Shown: positions 52,832 through 63,450, counted from the stretch's first letter. The stretch is 64,000 bases of DNA from Athripsodes cinereus (GCA_947579605.1 OX388328.1:10209684-10273683); one strand, 5' to 3'. Notes: a model not told the origin generated them from the sequence alone. Program-made: numbers and translations.

Positions 52832-55617
52832 TATATAATGAGTTACAATCCACTGGATTGGTCTGCAACGAGTTTGGTTTTTCTTCTCCATTCGTCTCTA
52901 TTCTCAGCCAGTCTTTTTAGCCCTACGTATGAGCCACAGTTCATGTCTCTCTTCAGTTGGTCCATATATGCGTCTCTTGGACGGCCTCTGCCATTTGTCC
53001 CCTCGGTCTTACCCTCTGCGATGGCGATGAGTAGTCCTGGATGCCTGATGTTGTGGCCAATCCAGTTAGCTCGTTGTTGGCTGATTCTCTTAAGGAGTTG
53101 CCTTTTTTCGCCTACCCTGTTTAATACTTCTTCATTTTCGACGTGCTCCGACCAATGGATCTTGAGCATGCGTCTGTAGCACCACATCTCAAAGGCCGCC
53201 AACCGTCCGCTTTCACTCTTGCTGATGGTCCATGTCTCACAACCATAAAGCAGAATGCTCCATACAAAGGCTTTAGTAAGATTCTTCCTTACGCTTAAGT
53301 CAATATTTGGGGATTCCAATATCTTTGATTTTTTGTTAAAGGCAATCCTTGCCTGGTTTATTCTGCTTACAATTTCCGATTTGGAGCGTCCATCCTGGTT
53401 TATTCTGCTGCCCAGGTACACGAACTCACTTACTTGTTTGATGCTCACTCCATTTATGGCAATGTTCGCAGTCGCTTCCTCTCTTCCGACGACCATACAT
53501 TTTGTTTTTTCTTTATTTATTTTCATGTTGTACTTTGACAACAGAATGCTTTCCATTTTTCCTAAGGCTTCGTTCAGCTCCATCTCGGAGTCTGCGAGCA
53601 GTGCTATGTCGTCAGCATATCTGATCATGTCGACCTTTTTCCCATTTATTTTGACTCCTGTCCAGTTCTTCATTTCTTCTCTCAGGTCATCAATGGCTCG
53701 CTGTATATAGCAGTTAAAGAGAGCTGGCGACATTGAGCATCCTTGTCTTACGCCTTGTTCGACCCTTGCTTCTGCGCAGCTCTCTCCGCTTTTGATCACA
53801 GCCATTTCGTTCTTGTATAAGCTCCAGATTGCTCTTCTGTCTTTATAACTCATTCCTATCTGGTTTAGAGTGTTAAAAAGTTGTTCCCATTCTACTTTAT
53901 CGAATGCTTTTTCAAGGTCGATGAATGCTATATATGTGTTTTTATTAATTGTTATTCTCTTTTCTAGAATAAGTCTGAGACTCAGGATTGCATCTCTTGT
54001 ACCAGTCTCCTTGCGGAATCCAAATTGATCTTCTGAAAGTGTTTCGTTTATTTTATTTTCCGCCCTTTTCATTATAATGTTGGTGAGTATCTTAGAAGCG
54101 TGTGATATCATGCTTAAGGTTCTGTGTTGTTCGCACTTTGTCGTGCCTGCCTTCTTAGGAAGCGCTCGTATCAGACATTTGGCAAAGTCCTCAGGTAGCT
54201 CTCCTGTGTTGTATATTTTGCAGACGAGCTTATACAATGTATCAAGCATGCCTTTTCCCGCGCATTTAAGCAGCTCTGATGGAATCAGGTCGATGCCTGG
54301 TGCTTTGCCGTCTTTCAACTTTGCTAATGCAATATCAAATTCACTTCTTAAGATGTCATCTCCATTATTTTCTACGTCATATTCTGCTTCCAGCGCTTTG
54401 CTTTCCTGGAGTATGTTCTTTCCTTTGTACAATTGTTCTAGGTATTCCTTCCATCTTTTGACAATCAGTTCGTCCTCAAACAGCAGTTTGCCGTTTTTAT
54501 CTTGTATAGCACATCGTGGCTGTGTTTTTTCATTGAAGAAGTTCTTTACTTCAGAGTATGCGGTTTCGAATTTCCTTTGTTTTATATTTCTGTTGATATT
54601 TTTGCATTTTTCTTGCAAATAACATTCCTTTTTCAGCTTGGATTCTCTGTTAATTTTGTTCCTGAGGGCTTTATATTCCTTTTTTCCTTCTTCTGTTTGA
54701 GAATTCTTTAGCTTCCTTCTTTCTTCGATCATTTTTAAAATGTCGTCTGTGATCCATTCTTTCCTAGCTTGCGGCTTTCTTTTCTCTAAAACCTCGTCTG
54801 CCGCTGCGGTTATTTTCTCTTTAATTTTCCCCCATACTTTATCTACATTATTATTGCTCTCAAAATCGCATATATCAGTTTTTTCGTCGTATTTCTCTTT
54901 TACTTCCTTTATTTTTAGCATCTTTAGGTCCCATCTTTTTGTGGTTCTCTTCTCGAGCCTTTTGAATTTCAGTATGGTTTCCGCCACAACCATATTATGA
55001 TCGCTATCAATGTCCGGACCTGCATAGCTCCTGCAATCTTTAATTTGATTCCTGTATCGTTGACGCGTAAGAATGTAGTCAATCTGTGATCGAAATCTGT
55101 CTCCGGGAGATTTCCATGTATAGCGATGTCTATAGTGGTGTTGAAACCAGGTGTTGGCTACAAACATTTTATTTTTGGCGCAGAATTCAATGAGCCGGTT
55201 ACCTCTATCATTTCTAGTGCCCAACCCATATGCTCCTACGACTGATCCCTCCCTTTCTTCCCCTACTACTGCGTTCCAGTCTCCCATTACAATAACATTT
55301 TCCTCGGCTTTTGTGTCATCTAGCAATTTTTGGATGTTTTCGTATAGAATCTCAATTTCTTGGTCGCTATGGCTAGATGTTGGCATGTAGACTTGGATCA
55401 AAATTGTGTCTACGGGTTTGGTATCTAGTTTGACTAAAATAATCCTACCTCCATAGTGTACGTATCCCTTAACCCTCATACCCAAGTCTTTATTTAACAT
55501 TATTCCTACCCCTCCCTGTCCCGGTTTACCCTCTATACTACCACTATGGATTAGACGAAAGTTACCTGTCCACATATCTCCCGGGTTAGGCCACCTCATT
55601 TCAGAGATTCCTAGCGC
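52832..55617 (-). mobile_element. LINE-D, 2.8-kb RTE-like LINE with 12-bp TSD
   Basis: Bracketed by GCAGCCAAGTTA at 52820-52831 and 55618-55629. 5'-truncated in the endonuclease domain: the reading frame is already open at the 5' edge (LGISEM just before the annotated Met). Short 3' UTR of about 10 bp plus a TATATA tail. It landed about 75 bp downstream of the U5 gene, in opposite orientation. Confidence 0.9.
52843..55599 (-). CDS. Endonuclease/reverse transcriptase polyprotein of LINE-D
   Basis: 918 codons with no stop or frameshift. Residues 1-205: apurinic-type endonuclease minus its first roughly 80-100 residues, with VIVMGDWNAVVG (102-113), SQIDYILTR (171-179) and SDHNMV (199-204). Residues 430-790: RT with KAPGIDLIPSELLK (432-445), motif A AFIDLEKAFDKVEW (558-571), motif B GVRQGCSMSPALFN (616-629), motif C RYADDIALLADSE (660-672), motif D MKINKEKTK (692-700), YLGSRI (728-733). 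Residues 800-918: FEMWCYRRML, a G-H-N-I-R-H block and RGRPRDAY, the RTE-like C-terminal domain. The missing endonuclease N-terminus includes a catalytic Asn/Glu region, so this copy cannot nick on its own, but the RT looks functional. Database hits to such ORFs are often labelled craniofacial development protein 2-like. Confidence 0.9.
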   Translation of the reverse strand: MRWPNPGDMWTGNFRLIHSGSIEGKPGQGGVGIMLNKDLGMRVKGYVHYGGRIILVKLDTKPVDTILIQVYMPTSSHSDQEIEILYENIQKLLDDTKAEENVIVMGDWNAVVGEEREGSVVGAYGLGTRNDRGNRLIEFCAKNKMFVANTWFQHHYRHRYTWKSPGDRFRSQIDYILTRQRYRNQIKDCRSYAGPDIDSDHNMVVAETILKFKRLEKRTTKRWDLKMLKIKEVKEKYDEKTDICDFESNNNVDKVWGKIKEKITAAADEVLEKRKPQARKEWITDDILKMIEERRKLKNSQTEEGKKEYKALRNKINRESKLKKECYLQEKCKNINRNIKQRKFETAYSEVKNFFNEKTQPRCAIQDKNGKLLFEDELIVKRWKEYLEQLYKGKNILQESKALEAEYDVENNGDDILRSEFDIALAKLKDGKAPGIDLIPSELLKCAGKGMLDTLYKLVCKIYNTGELPEDFAKCLIRALPKKAGTTKCEQHRTLSMISHASKILTNIIMKRAENKINETLSEDQFGFRKETGTRDAILSLRLILEKRITINKNTYIAFIDLEKAFDKVEWEQLFNTLNQIGMSYKDRRAIWSLYKNEMAVIKSGESCAEARVEQGVRQGCSMSPALFNCYIQRAIDDLREEMKNWTGVKINGKKVDMIRYADDIALLADSEMELNEALGKMESILLSKYNMKINKEKTKCMVVGREEATANIAINGVSIKQVSEFVYLGSRINQDGRSKSEIVSRINQARIAFNKKSKILESPNIDLSVRKNLTKAFVWSILLYGCETWTISKSESGRLAAFEMWCYRRMLKIHWSEHVENEEVLNRVGEKRQLLKRISQQRANWIGHNIRHPGLLIAIAEGKTEGTNGRGRPRDAYMDQLKRDMNCGSYVGLKRLAENRDEWRRKTKLVADQSSGL

Positions 55618-55643
55618 GCAGCCAAGTTAGAGAGATTATAAGT

Positions 55644-55893
55644 TGAACGTAGTTATGCAGAAAGCAGACAGCCCACAAAAAGTGTAATTTAAATATGGCC
55701 GTCTTTGCATATGGACACTATATTATATTGAGTGAACTGATTTTTTTTTCAAAGTATTTTTTATGAAATGTTTATATGAAAGGCCCCTGGCTGGTTTTTG
55801 TAAACTGTAGTATTAGACATTTTAAATCTCGTAAGACAAAAAACTCAAATATACGTAATTGTGGACTGTCTGCTTTCTGCATAACTACGTTCA
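55644..55893. mobile_element. 250-bp MITE with 34-bp inverted ends
   Basis: TGAACGTAGTTATGCAGAAA continuing to 55677 is repeated inverted at 55860-55893 with one mismatch in 34. No ORF inside. The flanking TTATAA (left) and TTGTAA (right) may be decayed target-site copies, but no exact duplication is visible. Confidence 0.75.
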
Positions 55894-55898
55894 GTTGT

Positions 55899-55948
55899 AA
55901 CACGGGATCGAGCTAGTCCCAAACTAAAATTAATCTTGTACTGGGTTA
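55899..55948 (-). mobile_element. SINE2 tail fragment
   Basis: 'gggatcgagctagtcccaaa' and 'aatcttgtactgggtt' match the SINE2 tail. Confidence 0.55.
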
Positions 55949-56590
55949 ATAGTTTAAAACTGTTTTTTGATTTTTGAAAGTCTTGTAGTCTATCTCTACT
56001 TGTTTTTATTATCAATTGTTATCAATAATGCTACTCATAATAAATAGACTATGTATAATCCAATTCCCTCAAAATTGAGCAGAGTTCGTTGTTTTTTTAA
56101 TATTTTAAAAGCGTTCTCTTGCCTACCCCTTTAGTTGATCCGGCGTGAGGGCATTGATAGAATGATAGACTCTCAGAACAAGAAATGAGTTGAACCATTA
56201 TATTTTCTATTATTCTATAAAGTTTATGAAGACAAATAACAGTTCTTGCATTTGATGCATGTATTAAATATTACACTAGGACAAAAAAAACTATTAATCA
56301 TTAGAAAAAGTATTTAAAATAATATACATAGGTACTTATCATTATTTCTTTTCTCCCCGCATATAAATATTTTTTATAAATTATAATGTACAAATGATTT
56401 TACATCCGCTATAGGCGCATTTACAATTCTGAAATAGAGGAACGAATATCCCACAAAAAATTGTAATAATTAAATAAATATGTTCTTCGAGAATTATTTA
56501 TTTTTCAACAAAAATATTAATTCTTCCAACAAATTTTCAACGATGCATTTTACACTTTATAATCAGATAGTAGTTATTTATTCAAAGTGC
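55949..56590. other. AT-rich stretch with a LINE-A scrap
   Basis: 'gttctcttgcctacccct' and 'ggcgtgagggcattgatag' at 56113-56160 are the last bases of a LINE-A copy. Otherwise nothing. Confidence 0.45.
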
Positions 56591-56593
56591 TTT

Positions 56594-56766
56594 TGGGTCA
56601 CGAGGACCCGCGTTCGATTCCCGACCAGGGCAAAATGGTGAATGACCTTTTTCTAATTGTCCTGGGTTTTATATGTCAATGTGTTTAAGTGCATTGTGTA
56701 CATTATGTGTATCGTCGTGTTAATTGTAAAAATCCTCCACGTGGCTGGGTCTAAAGCTAGTTCTTT
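56594..56766 (+). mobile_element. SINE2 copy, 5'-truncated head
   Basis: 'ggtcacgaggacccgcgttc' runs into a B-box GTTCGATTCCC, then 'aatgacctttttctaattgt', 'cctgggtttta', 'tgtatcgtcgtgttaa' and a decayed 'gctgggtctaaagctag' end. Same order as the minus-strand copy at 16021. Confidence 0.65.
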
Positions 56767-56999
56767 TAATTTTATTTTCTATTAAATTCTAATACAAGTT
56801 TACCTGCATTATCATGTGAGGTGTGCAGAACCATAGTGGTTCAAGTCAATTTTGTCTTGAGTTATTAGTGGATCTCGCTCCATAGGCGTTGATTTATTCA
56901 GTGCCAAAACAAATGTAGCCTTAAGTACAAAATTTAAGTTAATTTTGTTGAATTTATTTGCAAATATCTCAGATTTAAATGAGTTGATTTTTCGAGTCC

Positions 57000-57230
57000 T
57001 TAAGGTGGACAAATGGTTAACACACTCGCCTTGTAAATGAGGGTTCATGGGTTTGATTCCCAGAGTGAACAGAATGTTTCTGTTCGTTTTTCAAAATTGA
57101 ATGGATGTGAATGATTCATACAGAATGGTTTAAATCCTCGTGTGTAATTTTCTTGGACATGATCCACTTTGGTTCTGAACGCCTCATGTATAAAAGTCCA
57201 CATAGATATTATATACTTTATCATATTCTT
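57000..57230 (+). mobile_element. tRNA-derived SINE (SINE4)
   Basis: The tRNA-like head has GGTGGACAAATGGTTAACAC (A-box region) and GGGTTTGATTCCC (B box) 45 nt on, followed by about 160 bp of unrelated body ending near 'ttatatac'. Acceptor ends do not pair, so it is not a tRNA gene. Only copy seen in this window. Confidence 0.5.
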
Positions 57231-57436
57231 CAATAGTTAATCTTGTTTATTTGTTTCTATTATAATATATAAAAGCCCTCATTGTTCGTCTGTTCGTTTG
57301 AAACCTCATCCCATTCATCTCATCTCCAATTCATTAATAATCAAATTAACTCGGTGTTTTACTAACCAGACTTATTTATTTACACTAAATTATATTGGCG
57401 GCGTTGGACGGATTAGTCATTAATTTAGCTAATATT

Positions 57437-57832
57437 ACTACTATACCATCATGGCATATCCCACAGGTGGGATAGCTAGCCGACTTGCTGTTCGTTGATT
57501 TATTTATGAATTCATTAAACGGCGTGGAAGCCTTTTTTACAACGCAATACAAAGCCGTTATACACAGTTGACAAAATCGTATATCTACATCACAAAAATC
57601 TATAGAACCCTATAATATTTGATAAGTACAAGGAAAATATAACAAACATGCAGATTGTCCTTTCTGTGTCTTAAAAAAAATAAGACAATTACGATGGATG
57701 GCATGCCTCATCGCTCAATTGAAGTAGACGTTAATCGTCTTATTGGTGAGGTAACCTTTTACAGGATACTCGAAAACATACAGAAAAGATTTGGAGGCCT
57801 ATTTTTATCGGGTACTCCACGGGGTTATTAAT
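57437..57832 (-). mobile_element. Family T copy with an internal insertion
   Basis: 57437-57490 ('accatcatggcatatcccac', 'agctagccgacttgctg') and 57650-57832 ('gcagattgtcctttctgtgt', 'acaggatactcgaaaaca', 'cgggtactccacgggg') are the two parts of a T repeat. About 160 bp between them, 57491-57650, are foreign and unclassified. Confidence 0.6.
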
Positions 57833-58494
57833 TTAGCCAAGCTATTCAACCCACAGTGAAGTGATGTAACCCACAAGACAGACATTTCGAGAAAAAGGGT
57901 GATGAAGTTATATAATACTAATCTGACTATAACTAAGTTATTTTTGCATAGATTTCGCTAAAAAAAAATCACACAATATTCCTGATCACATATCCCACTA
58001 ATATAAATAACAAAATATTAAAGAATTTTTTTATTTTAGAAGTAAACACGAATAAATTTATCACTTGGGTTATTTCACCACTGTAGCTGAGAAAGATCCA
58101 CCTGCAGGAAAGTTGTTGGAAAGTTACGCGCTATGCGGCTTGGATCTTTTCACTTCTATAATTTAATTGAACTATTTATTCCTATCTGCGTTAGTGAAAT
58201 GCTCTAACACACACTTGAAATGGTGTAAAAACACTTAACATCTCTTCACAATTTCCCAAAAATTCCCTTTAGGAATATCAAATCACTTATTTCTCTTCAC
58301 CACTATGTTCTCCGTGGTTTTCTGAACAAAACTGCATACTTAACTCATTTTTCAAAAAAGTGTGGCTTGGATCACTTCACCTCCACGGCAACGATATGTA
58401 GAAGATATGAGATGTCCAATTCCATACTAAATATGCTAGAACAATACGTAAATATGAATCTGTTATTGTGGTTTATAATAGAGAACTTCGAAGC
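57833..58494. other. AT-rich stretch, nothing recognised
   Basis: No supported feature. Confidence 0.4.
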
Positions 58495-58499
58495 CATCG

Positions 58500-58580
58500 G
58501 CATGTCTCCTGGTTGCTCAATTGGACAAAGCGTACCTTGCGAGTAGGATGGATTGCGGGTTCAAGTCCCGTCTGGGAACT
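58500..58580 (+). mobile_element. tRNA-like element
   Basis: GGTTGCTCAATTGGACAAAG (D-arm-like A box), a possible anticodon arm CCT-TGCGAGT-AGG, and GCGGGTTCAAGTCCCGT forming a good T arm. The acceptor strands do not pair, so a SINE head or tRNA pseudogene is likelier than a working tRNA. Related in style to SINE3 at 3990. Confidence 0.5.
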
Positions 58581-58924
58581 ATTAAATAAAGTAACTTCAT
58601 ATCTATGAATAGTAAAACATGGTTTGAACACGATTTCTTTTGTAAGTTAAACCGATAGAATAATATTATAATATCTTGTCTTACAAATAGGCAAACAAAC
58701 ACACAGACAAACTTTATACAATATCTCAATAACAACTATTCATTATTATAATATAAGATTTTATTTTTAATTTATAGATATTAATAGCTACACTTGTCTT
58801 AATAGCTTATTATGTGAGTGCGGAGTAGGTAATAGGTAGGTATCTAGTTATTATTATTATTCATAGCAGTTTTATAATTAATTATCTCATATATGAATTA
58901 GACACTATCTATACCTATGCATCA

Positions 58925-59340
58925 GTGGCGGAGCTAGATATTTTATATAGGTCATGCTTTCGTAATCAAAATTTACATTTTTCCTTTTTTGTAGGTTTTC
59001 GCGGTTTATATTTACAGATGTTGATGTTCTTCTGCGTTTACCGTGTCTTGTTAATCTCCCTCTTTCTTCTTGCCGTTTTGACTTTACTGATTGATTCACT
59101 ATCAAACGTATGTCACATAATGACTCAATCAGTAGAGTCGAAATGTCAAAATGAAGGAGGGAGAGCAACGAAACTAATGATTGAGTCACTATCAACCGCA
59201 TGTCAGATAATGACTCAGTGTCGGTACAATCGATGCGTCAAGACAAAGAAGAATGGAAACCTAACAGTACGCGCTAAACCCAGAAGAACATCAACATTTA
59301 CATTTTTCCGTTTTTGTAGAGATTGGTCGGTCTTTCTATT
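58925..59340. repeat. Imperfect inverted repeat with internal direct repeats
   Basis: 'gatgttgatgttcttctg' (about 59016) and the inverse of 'cagaagaacatcaacatt' (about 59281) face each other. Inside, 'cactatcaaacgtatgtcac' and 'cactatcaaccgcatgtcag' are direct repeats 80 bp apart. Starts near a CAGTGGCGGAGCTAG, a hAT-like end without a partner. Possibly a decayed foldback element. Confidence 0.4.
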
Positions 59341-59914
59341 TTGTTTTTGCTCTAGACTTTTACATTGTGTCATATGAATTTAAAAATTCAACCGATTTTA
59401 AAAAAATTACCCTGCCATCCGTCGTTAAATTTTCATCTCGGCATCTCTTGACGGACTGCAATGCCGCGGCATTCGTAAGAATCAAAGCCCTCGGCAGGCA
59501 CTGGGTAGAAGTGGAATTTCTGAACACCTTGGATCCCCTTAAAATCCTCGACTTCATATTAAGATGTCTGGGACTTTGAAGGTTCTCTTTGACTTGCAAA
59601 ACTCCAGGAAAGCTGAGCAGAGGGAGTACAATAGATCTTATAGGTCGCGGTGCATACTATACCCCAAACAATAAAATAAAAATAAGTATAATGGTCCAGA
59701 AATTTCCTGTTAATAAATCTAAAGTAACACTAAACTGTACTATATTTAAACCAAACCGTAACTGAATTCAGTACAATGAAATTCATTTACAAATAACGTA
59801 CCTGTGTTAACCGCCCATGGGGAAAATAGACTTAAGACTCTGTGTACAGTGCAAATGTAATAAAATGTCTCTAGTTATAGACTTTTGAATTGATTTTTTT
59901 CAATATGTCACCTG
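59341..59914. other. Less AT-rich stretch, unclassified
   Basis: 59390-59650 has mixed composition and open frames of about 70-79 codons on both strands, but no motif I recognise. The rest is AT-rich. Confidence 0.35.
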
Positions 59915-60090
59915 TACCATCACAATATTTTCTAAAATTGGGGTAGCCATTGGTCTAACTGCAGCATGTAATGACCATACTGGTAGTCTTTTTCGTGCTC
60001 AGTAAAAGGAAACTTTCAGGATGACTACAATTTACCTCAGCATTGTCAATTTGAAAATGTTGGTCGATCTATCGAAACCGGATTTGATTC
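59915..60090 (-). mobile_element. Family T, diverged copy
   Basis: 'taccatcacaatatt', 'ggggtagccattggtctaac', 'gcagcatgtaatgaccat' and 'tacctcagcattg' follow family order on the minus strand. Confidence 0.5.
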
Positions 60091-60257
60091 CACTTACTGC
60101 TGACTTACTGCACCTTCATGATTCAAGTATATTGCTTATTTTGAGGGTTTTTGGTGGTGTATTTGGGTTTATTCCAAATCCAAATTCGTTTTTTTAATGT
60201 TAACATCTTAAAGGCAAAGTTTTAAAAATACCAAAACTTATTATTTTTCTATGTGAA

Positions 60258-60385
60258 ATAGCGTGCATGTATGAGAAACTAGATGAATGTGGAGGAAGCG
60301 AAAGAAATATCTAAGGATAGATCAACATAGCGTTTCGTTCTCTCTGTCTATCCCATCTGGGACATGGCTTAAGGATGTAGTTATG
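60258..60385 (+). mobile_element. LINE-A terminal fragment
   Basis: 'gcgtgcatgtatgagaaact', 'gatgaatgtggaggaagcga' and 'gcgtttcgttctctctgtct' are the last 120 bp of LINE-A with some decay. Confidence 0.7.
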
Positions 60386-60604
60386 TAAATTATTTTTCTT
60401 TCTTTACTAGGTAAACATTCGATAGAAACAGGCCGTCTCCTCGGTTCGGAGTAACAATTTTATGCCAAATAATTCTTTCGTTTTTTTTATTGTGTTGTAA
60501 TGTGACGGTACATTTTTTTTTATTTATTTATTTCCAAAAATATTACAAAAGAAAACATCATTATGGAATATATTGCCCCACTAGACCAAAATCTGTTCTG
60601 GGGC

Positions 60605-60975
60605 AATACTAAGAAAAATGACTAAAAATATAAGACAATTAAATAACTAAGAAAAATAACACGATTAAATAACTAAGAAAAATAACGCAATTAAATAACT
60701 AAGAAAAATAAGACAATTAACTAACTAAGCAAAAATAACACAATTAAATAACTAAGAAAAATAAGACAATTAAATAACTAAGAAAAATAACACAAATAAC
60801 TAAGAAAAATAACACAATTAAATAACTAAGAAAAATAACACAATTAAATAACTAAGAAAAATAACACAATTAAATAACTAAGAAAAATAACACAATTAAA
60901 TAACTAAGAAAAATAACACAATTAAATAACTAAGAAAAATAACACAATTAACTAACTAACCAAAAATAGCACAAT
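60605..60975. repeat. 26-bp tandem array, about 14 units
   Basis: Unit 'aactaagaaaaataacacaa' plus 'ttaaat', repeated with few changes; some units are short (for example near 60790). AT-only minisatellite. Confidence 0.9.
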
Positions 60976-60979
60976 TAAA

Positions 60980-62490
60980 AATATAACTATACTCTCCGAT
61001 GAAATACCCGAACAGCGTATATTTCCCCTTAAAATAAACTTATTGACAAAACTTTATTTTTGTATTTACACCTTAAAGAAAAGTTAATTTCTTTCAAAGT
61101 GACTCGTATTTTTTTCTAAAATACATACCGCAAATCGCCTCCTTTATGAGTTTTTAATTACAGAAGTAGGTTGAACTGTTTATCGGTCCGGCCGACAAAT
61201 CGAATCTCAATGAATATTGTGTTCGTACTGATTTGTCAAATATGGGGAATTGTTTTTATTTTATCTTTGTTTATAGTGTTTTTAATTTTGCAATTTATCG
61301 TTTATTGAAGTATCCACCGACCACCCGGATGGCGCAGAAGTCTGAGGACATCCACTTTCCCAATGAAAGTCAAATAATTTATTTATTTTGCTATATGCAT
61401 TTATTTTAGATTCTAATCTCGACTAGTTCATAGCATTTCATACGTTTTTCTGTAACTGTGTCGACCTAAAATAATCCTCTTTCACAATACTCCGTCTCCA
61501 TTACAACAGTGTCATCAAATTAGGGATATCATGAGAAGAGATGATTCAGTATTCGGTATACTGTAGTTTTTTATTGAAAGAAACTTGTTTCCTCCTTGTG
61601 TTCTCGAATTGAATAATGTCGAATCGTTTATTTATTTACTTATTATTTAAAATTAACCAACCTTTGGGCCACTCAAAGTTTATATTTATACAATATTTAA
61701 TAGCTGTTTTTTTTAGTAGGAACACTTGAAAAAAAAAGAAAATCTATTTCATTGAATTTACGGACATGATCGACAAATAGAACCTGGACGATAAATCGGC
61801 CTTTCCGTTTGTCGCTCAGTCGGTCGCAACAATCTTAATTGGTTTTTGATACATCTCTAATTATAATTTCTATGTGAATGATTCAGCAGGAATATATCAT
61901 GACTCTGTCCTTTTTTCAAGTTTAATACAATAGAGATGGCTCCGTTTGTTCCGGGTTCTATTATTGTTCTCTGTACATAATAGGAAGTTTGATGTTTTAT
62001 TTGATGAAAAGTAAATTGTTTATTTGACTTTTTAACTATTCTGCCAGTCATTCATTGATGTTTATATCAATTTGGCGCTGTTTTGTGAATATTTAACGAC
62101 TTATTTAACTTTGTAATTTGAGTAAAAAATGGGTAGCCTATTTTATTTTATTTTTAGACTTGCAGTTGGAAGATCCGAGGTTCGAAACTATTTTGATCTA
62201 CCATATGATTAATGCAACGTAAAGTCTTATTTTTTTTTCACAAAAATCGTTATCTTTATTTAAGGTTGGTTGCACATTTCTTCTGAATGTGGTCAAATTC
62301 GATCGTTCCTCCCAGGAACACATGGCAGTAACTGTCCTGCAATCGAGGTACCTCTCCGTTACGCTGTATTAGCATTATATTATTATTATAAAATATAATC
62401 CTAGGGGTGTGGTTGCGACACTTGTTAAGGATAGATACAAAATCATCACGTCATCATTATTACGTTCATACTAATTGCCTCTGATAGTTC
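60980..62490. other. AT-rich stretch, nothing firm
   Basis: Near 61327 'ggatggcgcagaagtc' and near 62178 'ccgaggttcgaaac' resemble A- and B-box scraps of tRNA-derived SINEs, each without a partner. Confidence 0.35.
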
Positions 62491-62494
62491 GACA

Positions 62495-62700
62495 CGTGAC
62501 CGACTTATCGCCGAGTGTCGCTGGTGTAGACATAATTATTATTATTATTACTATATAAAGCCGACACTCGGTCTCGGAAGTAGTGTGATGTGTTGTTCTT
62601 TGTATTCTGCTGGTGTGATTATGTGAATAGGCGGGGCAGAAACTGATCATTATTTGGAATAATGTGGTTAGATGGAAGAAATCACTATATAGTGATAATC
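62495..62700 (+). promoter_or_regulatory. TATA-like core with inverted repeats, unexplained
   Basis: TATATAAAG at 62552-62560 sits between CCGAGTGTCG (62511-62520) and its exact inverse CGACACTCGG (62562-62571). A 16-bp perfect palindrome ATCACTATATAGTGAT is at 62681-62696. This could be a promoter of an unannotated transcript or a piece of a solo LTR. No downstream ORF supports either. Confidence 0.3.
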
Positions 62701-62784
62701 ACATTTTTTCTTATGTATACTGCTTTGTTTATTTTGTTATATGAATGATGATGTGCAAGAAGGATAAAATAAATAAATAAATAA

Positions 62785-62940
62785 TAATTTTTATATCATT
62801 ACAGCATATCCCAGTTCTGGGGTAGCCAGTTAACTTGTTAATTATAATTATAATAAAGACAATTTATATTTGGCGCCGTTTAATGATCCGTGAACATCTC
62901 AAGAGCGCCGTGGAACTGAACGTTTTTGTATGTAATATAA
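62785..62940 (-). mobile_element. LINE-T 3' UTR with family T tail
   Basis: 62790-62830 is the antisense T tail ('atcattacagcatatccca', 'ggggtagccagttaa') and 62868-62915 the antisense LINE-T 3' UTR ('ggcgccgtttaatgatccgt', 'catctcaagagcgccgtgg'). It joins the two in one copy, like 24800-25095. Confidence 0.65.
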
Positions 62941-63059
62941 AATACAGTTTGTCCTCTTTGTCCATTCTGTATGGATGGCATACCTACCTCATCCTTTAAT
63001 TTAATTTATTAAATGCTCCGTTTTTTTAGATTTTTTTGAGTCCTAAAGACATTTTAATA

Positions 63060-63270
63060 ATAATAATAATATTTTACATCTTAAATTCAGTATTGATGAG
63101 GTTTGCCACCCATCCTGAATGTCTGAATTTAATATTGTCATGGAAAGGACGATTTGATATAGATAGAGAGGGAGAAATAGCTTATTCGTGATTTTTTACG
63201 AGCACCTTCATTTTACGGGTCACTCAAAAACAATGGAAAAAGTCTTACAGTGGCAGAGATTCTGGTACAA
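63060..63270. mobile_element. Family T fragments
   Basis: 63065-63160 (+) holds 'acatcttaaattcag', 'gatgaggtttgccacccatc' and 'ctgaatgtct'; 63195-63265 (-) holds 'gagcaccttcattttacggg'. Opposed orientations suggest two insertions or an inversion. Confidence 0.45.
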
Positions 63271-63312
63271 ACACATCTAAATGATGGGTTTTACTTTTTT
63301 ATCTTCTTCTAG

Positions 63313-63450
63313 AAGATTAATATACCCCGCCGTTTGGTGATCCGTGACCATCTCAATGGCGCCGTGACTTCTCCTGAACAGTAGCGTGTTTTTACTTTTT
63401 ACATGGTCCTAAATCCTGGTGGTAGACTGATTCTCTCTCAGGTTCATGGA
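63313..63450 (-). mobile_element. LINE-T 3' fragment
   Basis: 'ccgtttggtgatccgtgacc', 'atctcaatggcgccgtgact' and 'gactgattctctctcagg' follow the 33640-33760 sequence (end of RT and start of 3' UTR). Confidence 0.6.

Noticed and set aside
53255..54622. Plus-strand frames of 151 and 181 codons
   Set aside because: Antisense to the intact LINE-D polyprotein; no independent motif.
58500..58580. Functional tRNA gene
   Set aside because: T arm and D arm are good, but the acceptor strands do not pair, so a SINE head or pseudogene is likelier.
59367..59579. 70-codon plus-strand frame as LINE gag
   Set aside because: Some resemblance in tone to LINE ORF1 proteins, but no zinc knuckle or alignable motif; left unclassified.
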